A stretch of 64,000 nucleotides of DNA, taken from contig JANPZZ010000018.1 of NCBI GenBank assembly GCA_024707305.1, forward strand, positions 186,001 to 250,000. Direction: 5' to 3'. Below the pieces are notes generated by a model, which ran no database searches, was not told the origin of the DNA, and saw only the letters and a list, made by a program, of their open reading frames with translations. The DNA is from Chitinophagaceae bacterium (GTDB taxonomy: Bacteria; Bacteroidota; Bacteroidia; Chitinophagales; Chitinophagaceae). The translations under genes and the position numbers were made by a program. Every line of letters starts with the position of its first letter. Positions within the stretch are counted from its first letter, which is position 1. Of this stretch, positions 50,901-60,402 are shown in pieces.

Positions 50901-53147
50901 TTTCTTCGGATAAGCAAACATCAATCGAACAATGACATAAGCGATCAGGACGCCAAAACCGATATAGCCTCCGAGGTACCAGATTTGTGGCAGGTTGAGT
51001 AAAAATTGAAAAACAAAGGGCGCAAATAATAAATTGAGGACAAAGAGTAGCAGATAAAAAGCACCCAGTCCTGCCATCCAACTCGCATTCGCGCGACTAC
51101 CTGTACTTAATCCTGCAACGCCGTAGTTGATACACAAAAATGCTTCGTGAAACAGAAGGAAATTCAGGAAAACGATCGCAAAGCCGATATCAATAAAAAG
51201 GAATGTTGCAAGCAAGCTGATAGAAAGCAAAATCTTTACCGGATTGTTAACCAGCATTTCAAAACGGCGGCTGGTGCTCAGTCGCCACCATGCTTTCGAT
51301 TGTTCTGTAGACAGTGGTGAATACCGATACGACAGATAAAGGAAAAGAAAATAACATACAACCAGTGCGATCGCGATATGGCGACAGGTACTTGAATTAA
51401 ATCCACCGAGTGCTGCCAACCCGCCCATTAAAACAAGCAGCAAAAACCAGCCAGCCAGGAACAGTCGCACCGGTTTCATTTTATCAACTACAGGCAATTT
51501 GCTCAACCATCTTTTCCACTTTTCACTTGCATTTTCTGGGTTGCCGTCGTTCGACAGTTTTATTTTACCTCCGGAAATTTTATGAAACAAAGGACGTAAC
51601 CAGGAAACTCCAAATAAAAAAGCCAGCAGCACAGTTGCCAGAATAATGATTCCAAAGTTGGCAACGCTGTTTAATTGTTGAACCGAGGGCAGATCCATCC
51701 CTTCAAACGGCGGAAAACTTTTGTAACGCCAATATAAAAAGAATCGGGTAGTCAATAGTACAAGCGTTACTATTGCGAGGACATTTGTGACAAAACTTTT
51801 GATAGATGATGACGTCAGGCGATTATTCAGCAGTACCATTAACACAAAAAACAAAAGGCTTCCGAAAATAATCAACTGCCACATAAACGGTGACAAACTG
51901 AATCCATTGAATTGCCAGTTGAAACTATTGTGTACAGAGAAAATCCAGTCAAAGCCCCCATTGCCGGCAGGCAGGGAAAACGAATCCCCCTTGATATTGA
52001 CAGAACCTGTCCCTTTTCGTAGTGGTGAAACCTGTAGTTCAATGGGCTCATTGCCAGCTGCTTTTTTATATTGAAGGATAACAGGTGCGAATGCAGTAGC
52101 CGACGCAGATCCGGGTGCGGCGAACATGAACCCTTCTTCGAGAGCGGAGGGAATCTGAGCCATTTGTTCATGATGCCCTACCATAAATTTCACAACGCGA
52201 TGACGGGTCCAATCATTTCGGTTTTCTTCACCTAAAGGATAAGAAACCGGATACCGGGGCAAGACCAGCAAGCTGTCGGCACCCTTTTTCTCAAAACGAA
52301 CCTGGTTTTTATTGTTGTCGAGAAAAGCAATACCCCAGGCGAATACGCCGCCATAATCCAACTCCTTTTCAAATGCAAGAGAGCCGCGCTGGATTACGGT
52401 TCCATTGTATGTCACTTCCTTTTGTTGTGACAACAAACGGCCGGAGACATAAAACACAAGTTCACCATAGGTTTCGCGATTCACATCATTTCGAAGGAGG
52501 TAAATATTTTGCAGGGCAGCAGTGAGTTCTTCAAGAAACTGATGTTGTTGTGAAATAAGCTCTGGGTGATCCCTGAAAACAGTCCAGAGCTGTATCGCCT
52601 TTTTAACGATTTGTTTTTGTTGTAAAATCTTCTCTCCTATCTGTAATTCAATCAAACCATCTTCAGGTAACCGAATTGTTACCGTTTGTTTTTGAAAATG
52701 AACCGAAATGGAATTACCAACTGCAGCATAGTGAGGCGACAGAAGAGTATATGTTTTTCCATTTGAATAATATCCAGGCTCTTCGGAATAGGATGACTTT
52801 AGCTTTATTTTATCTCCGCTTTTTGATATTTCAAATTCACTATAAGCTGCCTGCCGATAATTAACAGTATCGGCCTGGCCCAGCGTCAGTTTTTGTCGAA
52901 CTAAATAACCGTCATGCTTCAGAAACTGGTGATCAAGATTGCTGAATGTTTTCAATGAAAGTGGCGCATAAAAATGCGAGAGGAGAAATCCTGTACATGC
53001 CAGTGCAACGGCAATAAAAATCCACTGGAAGCGCGTTGGGGAGAATCGTCCCTTCCGGAAATCGCGGTATTGCCAGATGGCAAATAATAGCAATAGTACT
53101 CCTGTAAATGCATACAGGAAAGTAAGGCTTGTCAGGAAACGCCACAT
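47921..53147 (-). CDS. Giant membrane protein: SEDS-like polymerase fused to transpeptidase (frameshifted near end)
   Basis: The corrected protein is 1741 residues. Layout: two N-terminal transmembrane helices (to about 60), a periplasmic domain (about 65-410), then about ten or more helices (about 415-1010). Within these, DIGFAIVFLNFLLFHEAF and LPH...ATDLVSSRFLVAEHG (D857, E867) resemble the SEDS (RodA/FtsW) signature. A periplasmic region and a class B-type transpeptidase domain follow: GPGSTLKPI (nucleophile S1371, K1374), LSDN (S1431, N1433), MISPLGMTHAFG and GKTGTT (K1666). One extra G near 48071-48073 alters the last residues; correction ends PFLIVYFTSQNGPARQN to 47921. It begins five bases after the coiled-coil gene stop. 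Likely a bifunctional peptidoglycan synthase; the SEDS call is by motif only. Confidence 0.78.
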
Positions 53148-53152
53148 AGGCT

Positions 53153-54182
53153 TTAGCTGAGGTTAAGGTTCGTTTCTTCAAATACGGGATAACTCAGGTG
53201 GCTGATTCCCATTTTGTCTAAAGTCATTCTTAATGCAAGCGCGCGGCTTCCATGTTCTGTATTCAGTTCTTTTAGCGTTTGCGGATCGATGCCATTTCTT
53301 TTTTTCAGGTTACCAATGCGTTCTACCATTTTCCCTCCTACTGAAAGTTCGCTAATACGCAGGTATAGATATTCACTGTACAATAAACCCATCGACACCA
53401 GGCAATCTGCAATTTTTTGCCTGTCTTCATCACTGATTTTTGCAGGATGATTTTTGTTCGCATCCGTTAACTGTATCACCGGTTTCAGGAAATGATCATA
53501 TGCGTATTGCGCAACAGAACGTTCTGTGGTAACCAGTGCTTTTAAAATATCAGTTTCACTTTGCTCTTTTGAGAAACCGGGATAATGACGCACTTTGTAC
53601 ACGTCCATCATCTGTTGTTTCAGGCTTTCATAATCCTGCTTTACATGCCGGTATTCTGAAAGCATCATTTCAAATCCCAGCTTTTCCCTCTCCAGTTTTT
53701 CGATTTCATCACGCAAAAGCCGCCAGGTCTTTTTGTGAAACTGGCGAGGCTTTTTTCTTTCCTGCAGCATCTTTAACAGGTGCTGCGCTGGAGGAAGCAC
53801 CGGATACCTGTGCTTCCAGATGTTGAATTTGCTTGTATAACCTTTCAAGACTACGTGTAGATCTTTTCTGCTGGTTCCACAATAAATAAATCAAGGCCAA
53901 AATTGCCAGCAATGTTGCCGCCGACAACCAGGGCCAGATATCAGGCATGCCAGCTTCCTCATCCTCCACGGGCTCCAGTTGCGGCTGGATGGCAGACATC
54001 TTAATGGCCAGTAGCGAGTCCAGCTCCGATTGCAACAGAATCGGAACACGGCTGCTCATTTCCTTTTGCGTAAGTGTATCCACAATCCGCAAAGTCCGCA
54101 AACTATCGGGCGGCGATTGTTGGGCTGTCATCCATAATTGCGAAGTCAGGATTAAAATGGTTACGATCAATAATTTTTTCAT
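53153..54182 (-). CDS. Membrane-anchored coiled-coil protein of the cluster (frameshifted)
   Basis: The corrected protein is about 342 residues. It has a signal peptide (MKKLLIVTILILTSQLWMTA), a short periplasmic stretch, one transmembrane helix (IWPWLSAATLLAILALIYLL), then a cytoplasmic coiled coil (SLERLYKQIQHLEAQV and LRDEIEKLEREKLGFEMML) and a C-terminal helical domain. One extra T in TTTT at about 53715-53718 splits it. The family is unrecognised. Its topology suggests it could link the cytoplasmic ATPase to the membrane synthase. It sits 14 bases after the ATPase gene and five bases before the synthase gene. Confidence 0.72.
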
Positions 54183-54196
54183 GATATCAGATCTGT

Positions 54197-56580
54197 TTAG
54201 AATTGGAAGAATTGAAGGATGCCACTGCGTTTTTTCTCCGCCGTCAAAATGTTGGCTGAAGGTTGCCTCTGCAACTCTTCATGCACCTGTGCAATCGAAG
54301 CGAGTTCACCGTTAGATGCGGGGAAAACAGAAATCGATTTTAGTTCCAGGATAGGTGAAGAAACCTCTGCGAGTCCTGTCATTATACTATACAATGAACG
54401 TACATCTTTCACCTGCTGATTTTCGAGCAAACGCAGATAAATATTGTCACGGGTGAAATAAATATCGATGGTTTTATTGCGGAAGGCCTTTAGTTGCTGG
54501 TTATTCCTTCTTACCACCGATGTGTTATAAAAGAATATCATTGCCCGGTTGAATTTTAATCCCCTGTAAAGGAACATATTATTGTTGAGCACATCATTAT
54601 TTCTGGAGAGGCCTTCTTTTTTATCAACCGGGATGCCTGTAAAATCGGTAATCTTATATGCTCCTGTAAAGGCACCATGAATTGCTACATTCTTATTATT
54701 GATAGCATGTCCCGTCGTTACAGAATGTATCTGTACATGATCGCCGAGCAACTGGCGCAATGCTTTTTCAACGCGTGTACGAAGTGAGTTAAAATAAAAC
54801 GCGCGACCGCTCAGCATTACGAGCTTGATCCGTTTTTTAACATCGCGTGTTAATACATCGCCAATACTTGAAACCATTGCCTGCACGAGGCATTCTACCG
54901 CTTTATCCACAAGCCCGGTTACTTCATCGTCCCAACGCAAACTTCTCCCCCGGAAGATCGCTTCGGTATATGGAAGTAATGTTGAAGGATCGCGGTGAAG
55001 GGTTGCCACAGTACGTTCTGTACTTTGCGATTCCTCTGCGAGTTGTGCAAAATGCGTAACCCCGATTACCGGCCATTGTGTATAACGTTTCTTTACTTCT
55101 TCTATCCATTGCAGGAAGTTGAGCACGTCAACAGTCAGGTTTTGCTGTTGAATATGGCGATTGATAAACTCCCGTACCGATACCTGGTTATTACCCGGAA
55201 TTGCGCGCAGAACGGTTGTGAGGTAATCTTCAACAAGACTGTACGAAATCACGTTACCCGCACCTGCAAAACCCGTTCTGAAAAAACTGGAATAGTTTTC
55301 ATTATCATCTGCCATCACCATGCTGATATCGGTAGTTCCCTTACCACAATCCATCACAAGGGCCATTTCCCCATTGGATAGTTGAACAGCATCAGGATGT
55401 GTTTGCTGGAAGCCCATAAATGCTGCGTCACTTTCTGAGATTGTTTCAAATTCAACATGCAGCTCGTCTTCAGAAATTTGGAGCGATTGCAACATGGATG
55501 CTGTATGTGTACGACATGCATTCAAAAGATCAAACACATCATGCTGAGTATAAATATTCGGCACGAGTAATGTTACGATCAATCCGCCTTTCCTGAAATC
55601 AGGTTTGGTACTAATCATCAGTCGTAGCAGGCGTAGCAGGATGGCACTGATCAGATCTTTTTTGTGTGTGCGAATGCTATAATCTTCCGTGGAACTGTCG
55701 ATTACCAGTTGCAGGCTTTTTTCAATTCCCAGTTTGAGATTGGGAATGATTTCATATTGTTCGCGGAACGCAGCGTTGGTTGCTGCTACTTCCTGGCGCG
55801 TAATAAAAAGGCGGATTTCATCTTCGCGCCAGTTGTCATTAAAATTGAAAGGAAATGATTTCCGCTCTGCAGTAGAAAGCTGTTTTTTTACTGCATAAAA
55901 ACTCCTGAACAACAAAGTTGTTCCGGGTTCATTATTCAAAAAATCTTCACGGCGCCATGCGCGCGAATTATCCAGCAGCGACATACGGCTGATAATATTG
56001 TCGAGAATATCATATTGCATTACTGCAGCCTGCGGACCACAATGTTTGTACCCAACCTGGCTCGCTTCACTACCAAAATCAATTACTACGCGATGTGATT
56101 CGCGAGATCGCGTAATAGCAACATCAAAGCAACAGGAGTAGGTTTCTGTTTCACTGTATTGCAGTGTTACAAAAATGCGCATGCTGCGAGCTTCCACGCG
56201 CTGGTAATAATAACTCAGTTGCACACGCTTTGCAGCTTCGGTATAATCGAGACGCATACCAATTTCTTCATCGTATGAACTTTCCACACTAAAGCTTCCA
56301 TTTCTTTCGATCAGAAGTTCTACATCATTTCCAAGCCGGCGCATGGAAAAGCGGCATTCCTGCAAAGGAATATCCTGTTTATCCGATGGCGCCATTTGGT
56401 TCATCACCACACGCGCAGGATCCTCGAGCGTGATAATAGGTATATCATTACCCGTTCATCCGCAGGAATTACAAAATTGAAATCCGTCTCTTCCCGGTTT
56501 CCGGGCAACGCATCATTATCGAGCTTCGCTATAAAATAGCGATCACTGCGAATCAGAAGAGGGAGATAGTAGAGAGCCAT
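54197..56580 (-). CDS. Actin/Hsp70-superfamily ATPase of the cluster (frameshifted)
   Basis: The corrected protein is about 794 residues, starting at ATG 56580 (MALYYLPLLIRSDRYFIAKL). One missing G near 56448-56450 separates the first about 45 residues. An N-terminal extra domain (1-160) precedes the ATPase core. Phosphate-1 loop is VIDFGSEASQVGY (about 167), phosphate-2 loop VMDCGKGTTDIS (about 411), and adenosine motif LVMLSGRAFYF (about 588), the three hallmarks of actin-fold ATPases. It is not MreB, FtsA, ParM or DnaK by length and sequence; a distant resemblance to SrfB-like proteins is possible. No signal peptide, so cytoplasmic. Confidence 0.75.
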
Positions 56581-56587
56581 GTATTTT

Positions 56588-56690
56588 GATGTTAGATGTT
56601 AGATGGTCGATGACCGATGTCCGATGAAATTTCACGTTTGCCGTTTGCCGTTTGCCGATTTCACGTTTGCCGTTTGCCGACTCATCGGCA
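56588..56690 (+). repeat. Composite heptamer tract inside the gene cluster
   Basis: GATGTTA/GATGGTC/GATGACC/GATGTCC units (56588-56625), the linker ATTTCACGTTTGCCG, and GCCGTTT units (to about 56680) fill the gap between the ATPase gene and the preceding single-span protein gene. The end of the upstream gene runs into the tract. Confidence 0.85.
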
Positions 56691-57509
56691 AAACCATCGA
56701 TCATTCAGGTTTCCATAATTACTTTGTTTATCATGTGAATAGCAAAAATTGAATGATTTGGCTTTTGCATGTAGGATACGCACACTGATGCTGTCGCCGA
56801 CAAATGATCCTGCGATTTCTTTTTTGCCGGGTTCGGTATAGTTCACTTTCTCAAACTTCACCGTTTCTTTTCGGTCAACCATACCGTTTCTCCAAATGCT
56901 CATTTCTGCTTCCACTTCATCGAGGAGGTAACCGGTTGCATTGTCAAGTGTGGCCTGAATGGTTTGATAACGGATACCTGAATTGCTACTTTCGCGTTCG
57001 GTTTTCAGGTTTATCAGGATATGCTCGGGCCAGTTGTTACGTATGCGCAGGTTTGTGCGGGTTACTTTGTCGAGTTTTGTTCCCCGGGAGAGTTCAATAG
57101 CCGTCACCAGGGAATCAAAATCCAGGGGTGGGCTATTCTCGGGGCGCTCCGGATGTACCGTCAGGTCGGGGATACGTTCCCATTTATGTTGCGTGAAATT
57201 ATAAATAAGTAAAACGCCGGCTATAATAGCAGCAGCAACGAGTAGTTTCCAGCCGAGCCCAAAACCTTTCTGAACGGGTGGTTGCACAGGTTCAACCTGC
57301 GCCTGTTGCGGCCTCTCCACCTGGGTTACTACCTGGTGGCCAGCGGGATACAGCGCGCGGAAACGCGACAGGCTAATCCATTCATGTGAGGGAAAAATCC
57401 AGACACTCGCCCTTTGTGGATCGGCTTGTGCTGCAAGTCTTTCGAGATCTTCCCTTGAATGGACTTCCTGGATCTGATTCGTTCCGTCGTTGAACAAATA
57501 TTTCGTCAT
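56682..57509 (-). CDS. Single-span membrane protein, first gene of the cluster
   Basis: This 275-residue protein has a cytoplasmic N-terminal domain of about 60 residues (VWIFPSHEWISLSRFRALYP) that faintly recalls GYF_2/DUF4339 domains. A proline/glutamine-rich linker leads to one transmembrane helix (WKLLVAAAIIAGVLLIY, about 88-104), and a C-terminal extracytoplasmic domain with regular beta strands follows (YQTIQATLDNATGYLLDEVE). The last residues (DRWFCR) and the stop codon are encoded by the adjacent repeat tract. No family was identified with confidence. Confidence 0.65.
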   Translation of the reverse strand: MTKYLFNDGTNQIQEVHSREDLERLAAQADPQRASVWIFPSHEWISLSRFRALYPAGHQVVTQVERPQQAQVEPVQPPVQKGFGLGWKLLVAAAIIAGVLLIYNFTQHKWERIPDLTVHPERPENSPPLDFDSLVTAIELSRGTKLDKVTRTNLRIRNNWPEHILINLKTERESSNSGIRYQTIQATLDNATGYLLDEVEAEMSIWRNGMVDRKETVKFEKVNYTEPGKKEIAGSFVGDSISVRILHAKAKSFNFCYSHDKQSNYGNLNDRWFCR

Positions 57510-57644
57510 TACAGGAAATCTTGGTTTGATGGTTCAAGTGTAAAAAGAATCTCAAAGGCGTTGCATTTTGTTTACAACGGAAAGATACGGTTGTCGGGTA
57601 TTCATCGCCATACTTAAAATGTGTTACAACATTTTTTTATGAAT

Positions 57645-57652
57645 TACATTTG
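57645..57652 (+). promoter_or_regulatory. -7 promoter box of the aminotransferase gene, four bases from ATG
   Basis: TACATTTG, CAAC, ATG at 57657. This predicts a leaderless mRNA. The region is shared with the divergent cluster. Confidence 0.65.
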
Positions 57653-57656
57653 CAAC

Positions 57657-58853
57657 ATGTTAACAATTTCAGAACGCGGCATACAGATGCCCGCCTCCCC
57701 GATCCGTAAGTTGGTACCTTTTGCAGAAGCTGCGAAAAAACGCGGCACGCGTGTATATCACCTCAATATTGGCCAGCCCGATATTGAAACACCACCTGCC
57801 ATTGTAGGCGCAGTGAAACATGCTGATATCCGGGTGTTGGAGTACAGTCATAGCGCCGGTAATGAATCATATCGTCGTAAACTGGTTGAATATTATAAAA
57901 AAGTGGGGATTGATATTTCGCACGAACAGATTATTATTACAACAGGCGGATCAGAAGCGATCTTGTTTGGTTTTTTCACCTGCCTCAACCCCGGCGATGA
58001 AGTGATTATACCTGAACCATTTTATGCAAACTACAATGGCTTTGCCTGCACCGCTGGCGTAAATGTGGTTCCTATTACCTCCTATATAGAAAACGGCTTC
58101 GCACTCCCTCCTATTGAAGAGTTTGAGAAAGTAATTACGCCAAAAACGAAAGGCATTGTTGTTTGCAATCCCAACAACCCAACTGGCTATTTATACAGCC
58201 GTGAGGAAATGGAAGCGTTGAAAGAAATTTGTATTCGTCATAACCTTTATCTGTTCAGCGATGAAGCATACCGTGAATTTTGTTATGATGGAAATTATAT
58301 TAGCGCTATGCACCTGCAGGGGCTTGATGAACATGTTGTGTTGATGGACACAATCAGCAAACGCTACAGTGCCTGTGGTGCGCGTATTGGCGCATTTGTT
58401 ACACGCAACAAACAGGTATACGATGCTGCGATGAAATTTGCACAGGCACGCCTCAGCCCTCCTGGTCTCGCACAAATTATGGGTGAAGCAGCCGTAGATC
58501 TTCCTGATGATTATTTCAATGAACCCAAAGCTGAATACCAGGCGCGCCGCGACCTGATGATCAGCCGTCTCAATAAAATTCCAGGCGTTTTCTGCCCCAA
58601 TCCCGGTGGAGCCTTTTATGCAATTGCACGATTACCAATCGACGATTCAGACAAATTCTGCCAGTGGCTCCTTGAAAGTTTTGAATATGACGGACAGACT
58701 GTGATGTTGGCGCCAGCAACAGGATTTTACGGAACACCAGGCCTCGGAACAAATGAAATACGCCTTGCTTATGTTCTTAACCTGGAAGCACTTGACAATG
58801 CGATGACGGTATTGGAGAAAGCGTTGGAAGTGTATCCGGGGAGGAAGGGATGA
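57657..58853 (+). CDS. Class I/II PLP-dependent aminotransferase
   Basis: This fold-type I aminotransferase of about 398 residues is related to aspartate aminotransferases. The PLP-binding lysine is in [15 protein letters not shown]; other conserved parts are [38 protein letters not shown] and [11 protein letters not shown]. The start is ATG 57657 ([10 protein letters not shown]), directly after the -7 box. The TGA stop is the first base triplet of a heptamer repeat tract. Exact amino acid substrate is not determinable. Confidence 0.93.
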   Translation: MLTISERGIQMPASPIRKLVPFAEAAKKRGTRVYHLNIGQPDIETPPAIVGAVKHADIRVLEYSHSAGNESYRRKLVEYYKKVGIDISHEQIIITTGGSEAILFGFFTCLNPGDEVIIPEPFYANYNGFACTAGVNVVPITSYIENGFALPPIEEFEKVITPKTKGIVVCNPNNPTGYLYSREEMEALKEICIRHNLYLFSDEAYREFCYDGNYISAMHLQGLDEHVVLMDTISKRYSACGARIGAFVTRNKQVYDAAMKFAQARLSPPGLAQIMGEAAVDLPDDYFNEPKAEYQARRDLMISRLNKIPGVFCPNPGGAFYAIARLPIDDSDKFCQWLLESFEYDGQTVMLAPATGFYGTPGLGTNEIRLAYVLNLEALDNAMTVLEKALEVYPGRKG

Positions 58854-59060
58854 TCGATGGTGGATGGTGGATGGTGGATGGTCGATGGTGGATGGTCGAT
58901 GGTGGATGGTCGATGGTCGATGATCGATGTCCGATGGTCGATGTCCGATGACCGATGACCGATGACCGATGTCCGATGTTCGGTGGACGATGATCGATGG
59001 TCGATGATCGATGTCCGATGTCCGATGACCGATGTCCGATGTTCGGTGGACGATGATCGA
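58852..59060 (+). repeat. Heptanucleotide repeat array, GATGNCC/GATGGTG family
   Basis: About 29 tandem seven-base units run without break: GGTGGAT and GGTCGAT first, then GATCGAT, GTCCGAT, GACCGAT, and GTTCGGT-GGACGAT. Open frames across it encode only repeats. Confidence 0.95.
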
Positions 59061-59142
59061 TGCATTCGGGCTTGATAAAGAACCGTCCCGAAGGGACGGG
59101 ATATCTGTAGCAACCGAAGCCCCTCTCAGTTTGAGTCCCGAA
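59061..59142 (+). repeat. REP-like palindromic element, copy A
   Basis: An 82-base element contains the palindrome CCGTCCCGAAGGGACGG and ends GTTTGAGTCCCGAA. It is nearly identical to copy B, 180 bases downstream. It is cut short where the next heptamer tract begins. Confidence 0.85.
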
Positions 59143-59240
59143 TGATCGATGTCCGATGTCCGATGGTCGATGATCGATGTCCAATGACCGATGTCCGATG
59201 ACCGATGACCGATGTCCGATGTTCGGTGGACGATGATCGA
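59143..59240 (+). repeat. Heptanucleotide repeat array between the REP-like copies
   Basis: About fourteen units of the GATGTCC/GATGACC/GATCGAT type. The last part (GTCCGATGTTCGGTGGACGA) is identical to that before copy A. Confidence 0.9.
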
Positions 59241-59332
59241 TGCATTCGGGCTTGATAAAGAGCCGTCCCGAAGGGACGGGATTTCTGTAGCAACCGAAGC
59301 CGCTCTCAGTTTGAGTCCCGAAGGGACGACAG
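59241..59332 (+). repeat. REP-like palindromic element, copy B
   Basis: It is the same as copy A with a few substitutions, plus the complete 3' end GTCCCGAAGGGACGACAGG. Two hairpins can form around GTCCCGAAGGGAC. A short GGATGGT-type tract follows to about 59370. Confidence 0.85.
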
Positions 59333-59409
59333 GTGGATGGAGGATGATGGATGGAGGATGGTGGATGGTAGAATTCCACATTTCCTCATTGCCACCGCAT
59401 CATTTGAAA

Positions 59410-59988
59410 TTACGAATTGTGTTCTGCAAGTATTTTTTGCACTTCTATGCTGTTGCTAATTTCGGGAAATGGGTGTGGCATCTGCGGCGGATTATCGTAT
59501 GGATTCAGGTTCAGCAGCCACCAGCCCACATTTTTCCATTTCCCCAGCTTATACCCCACATTTTCAAAAGTAAACTGGTATTGAAAACCCAGTTTTTCAT
59601 GAAATCGCACACTGCGGTCGTTGGGTAAATTGATCACAGCATAAACGTTCCGAAATCCCTGCCATTGTAAAATTTTAAAAAGTGCCTGATACAGTTTTGC
59701 CGCGGTGCCGCTACCATTGAAGTCGGGGTGCATATAAATCGAACACTCCACCGACCACTGGTACCCTCCCCGTTCCCGGTGCCGGGAGGCGTAAGCATAT
59801 CCGGCAACACGGCCATGTTCGTCCGCCACCAGCCAGGGGGCATATTCGTTGTAATGCTCGATACGCCGGGCAAAATCTTCCAAAGCAGGCACTTCCAGCT
59901 CAAATGTGAGGGAGGTGTCAGTAATAAATGGCGCGTAAATGTCCAGAACCGCTTTGGCGTCGGCGGCGGTAGCCAGGCGGATGATCAT
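59410..59988 (-). CDS. GNAT family N-acetyltransferase (phosphinothricin acetyltransferase-like)
   Basis: This 192-residue acetyltransferase has an opening MIIRLATAADAKAVLDIYAP, then SLTFELEVP, the acetyl-CoA motif region (GYAYASRHRERGGYQWSVE, YMHPDFNGSGTAAKLYQALF) and HEKLGFQYQFTFENVGYKLG, all as in Pat-type enzymes. Such proteins acetylate small amines; the natural substrate here is not known. It lies between two pairs of REP-like elements in opposite orientations. Confidence 0.9.
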   Translation of the reverse strand: MIIRLATAADAKAVLDIYAPFITDTSLTFELEVPALEDFARRIEHYNEYAPWLVADEHGRVAGYAYASRHRERGGYQWSVECSIYMHPDFNGSGTAAKLYQALFKILQWQGFRNVYAVINLPNDRSVRFHEKLGFQYQFTFENVGYKLGKWKNVGWWLLNLNPYDNPPQMPHPFPEISNSIEVQKILAEHNS

Positions 59989-60009
59989 GAGGTAAAGATA
60001 AGTTGCCGC

Positions 60010-60038
60010 AAAAAAAAACTCTCATTTCTGAGAGTTTT
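60010..60038 (-). terminator. Terminator of tRNA-Met
   Basis: The stem AAAACTCTC/GAGAGTTTT with a six-base loop is followed on the minus strand by further T. It directly follows the tRNA 3' end. Confidence 0.9.
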
Positions 60039-60039
60039 G

Positions 60040-60113
60040 TACCGGAGAGCAGACTTGAACTGCCGACCTTCGGGTTATGAATCCGATGCTCTAACCAGCT
60101 GAGCTACCCCGGC
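60040..60113 (-). tRNA. tRNA-Met (anticodon CAT)
   Basis: A 74-base cloverleaf reads on the minus strand from GCCGGGG to CTCCGGTA. D arm GCTC/GAGC, anticodon loop TTCATAA, T arm with loop TTCAAGT are all present. No CCA is encoded. The acceptor has G-U at 1-72 and 6-67. The anticodon stem has an A-C mismatch at 31-39. Whether it is elongator Met or an Ile tRNA with modified CAT is not resolved; the initiator type is unlikely. Confidence 0.9.
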
Positions 60114-60182
60114 AAATGGGCGGCAAAAATAGGAATTTTGAGCTTTATTAAAAAATCATTCAGGAGATATTTCACAGATCCC

Positions 60183-60245
60183 ACCTGTCGTCCCTTCGTT
60201 GCTACAGATATCCCGTCCCTCCGGGACGGAGTTTTTTTCTACTGA
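60183..60245 (-). repeat. REP-like element, inverted partial copy C
   Basis: CACCTGTCGTCCCTTCG then GTTGCTACAGATATCCCGTC and a CCGTCCCTCCGGGACGG palindrome. It is the reverse of copies A and B with an internal deletion. Confidence 0.75.
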
Positions 60246-60250
60246 TAAAG

Positions 60251-60310
60251 CGTCGATCATCGACCATCGATCATCGATCATCCTCCATCACCCTTCCCCC
60301 ATCCACCATC
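60251..60310 (-). repeat. Heptanucleotide repeat array (inverted GATNGAT family)
   Basis: About eight units (CGATCAT, CGACCAT, CCTCCAT, CCATCCA) lie between copies C and D. Confidence 0.8.
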
Positions 60311-60402
60311 CACCTATCGTCCCTTCGGGACTCAAAAGGTGAGAGATATCCCGTTGCTACTGATATCCCGTCCCTCCGGGACGGCCCTTTATCAAGCCAG
60401 AA
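60311..60402 (-). repeat. REP-like element, inverted copy D
   Basis: It contains CGTCCCTTCGGGACTC and the palindrome CCGTCCCTCCGGGACGG, ending CTTTATCAAGCC, the reverse of GGCTTGATAAAG in copies A and B. Confidence 0.8.

Noticed and set aside
53153..53848. Independent gene starting at 53848 (MKGYTSKFN)
   Set aside because: Its first about 45 residues are the wrong-frame reading of the coiled-coil gene; the real continuation joins at about 53715.
58647..59381. Long minus-strand frames with HRTSDIGHRSS repeats
   Set aside because: They are produced by GATNNCC heptamers and overlap the real aminotransferase gene. Considered a repeat artefact.
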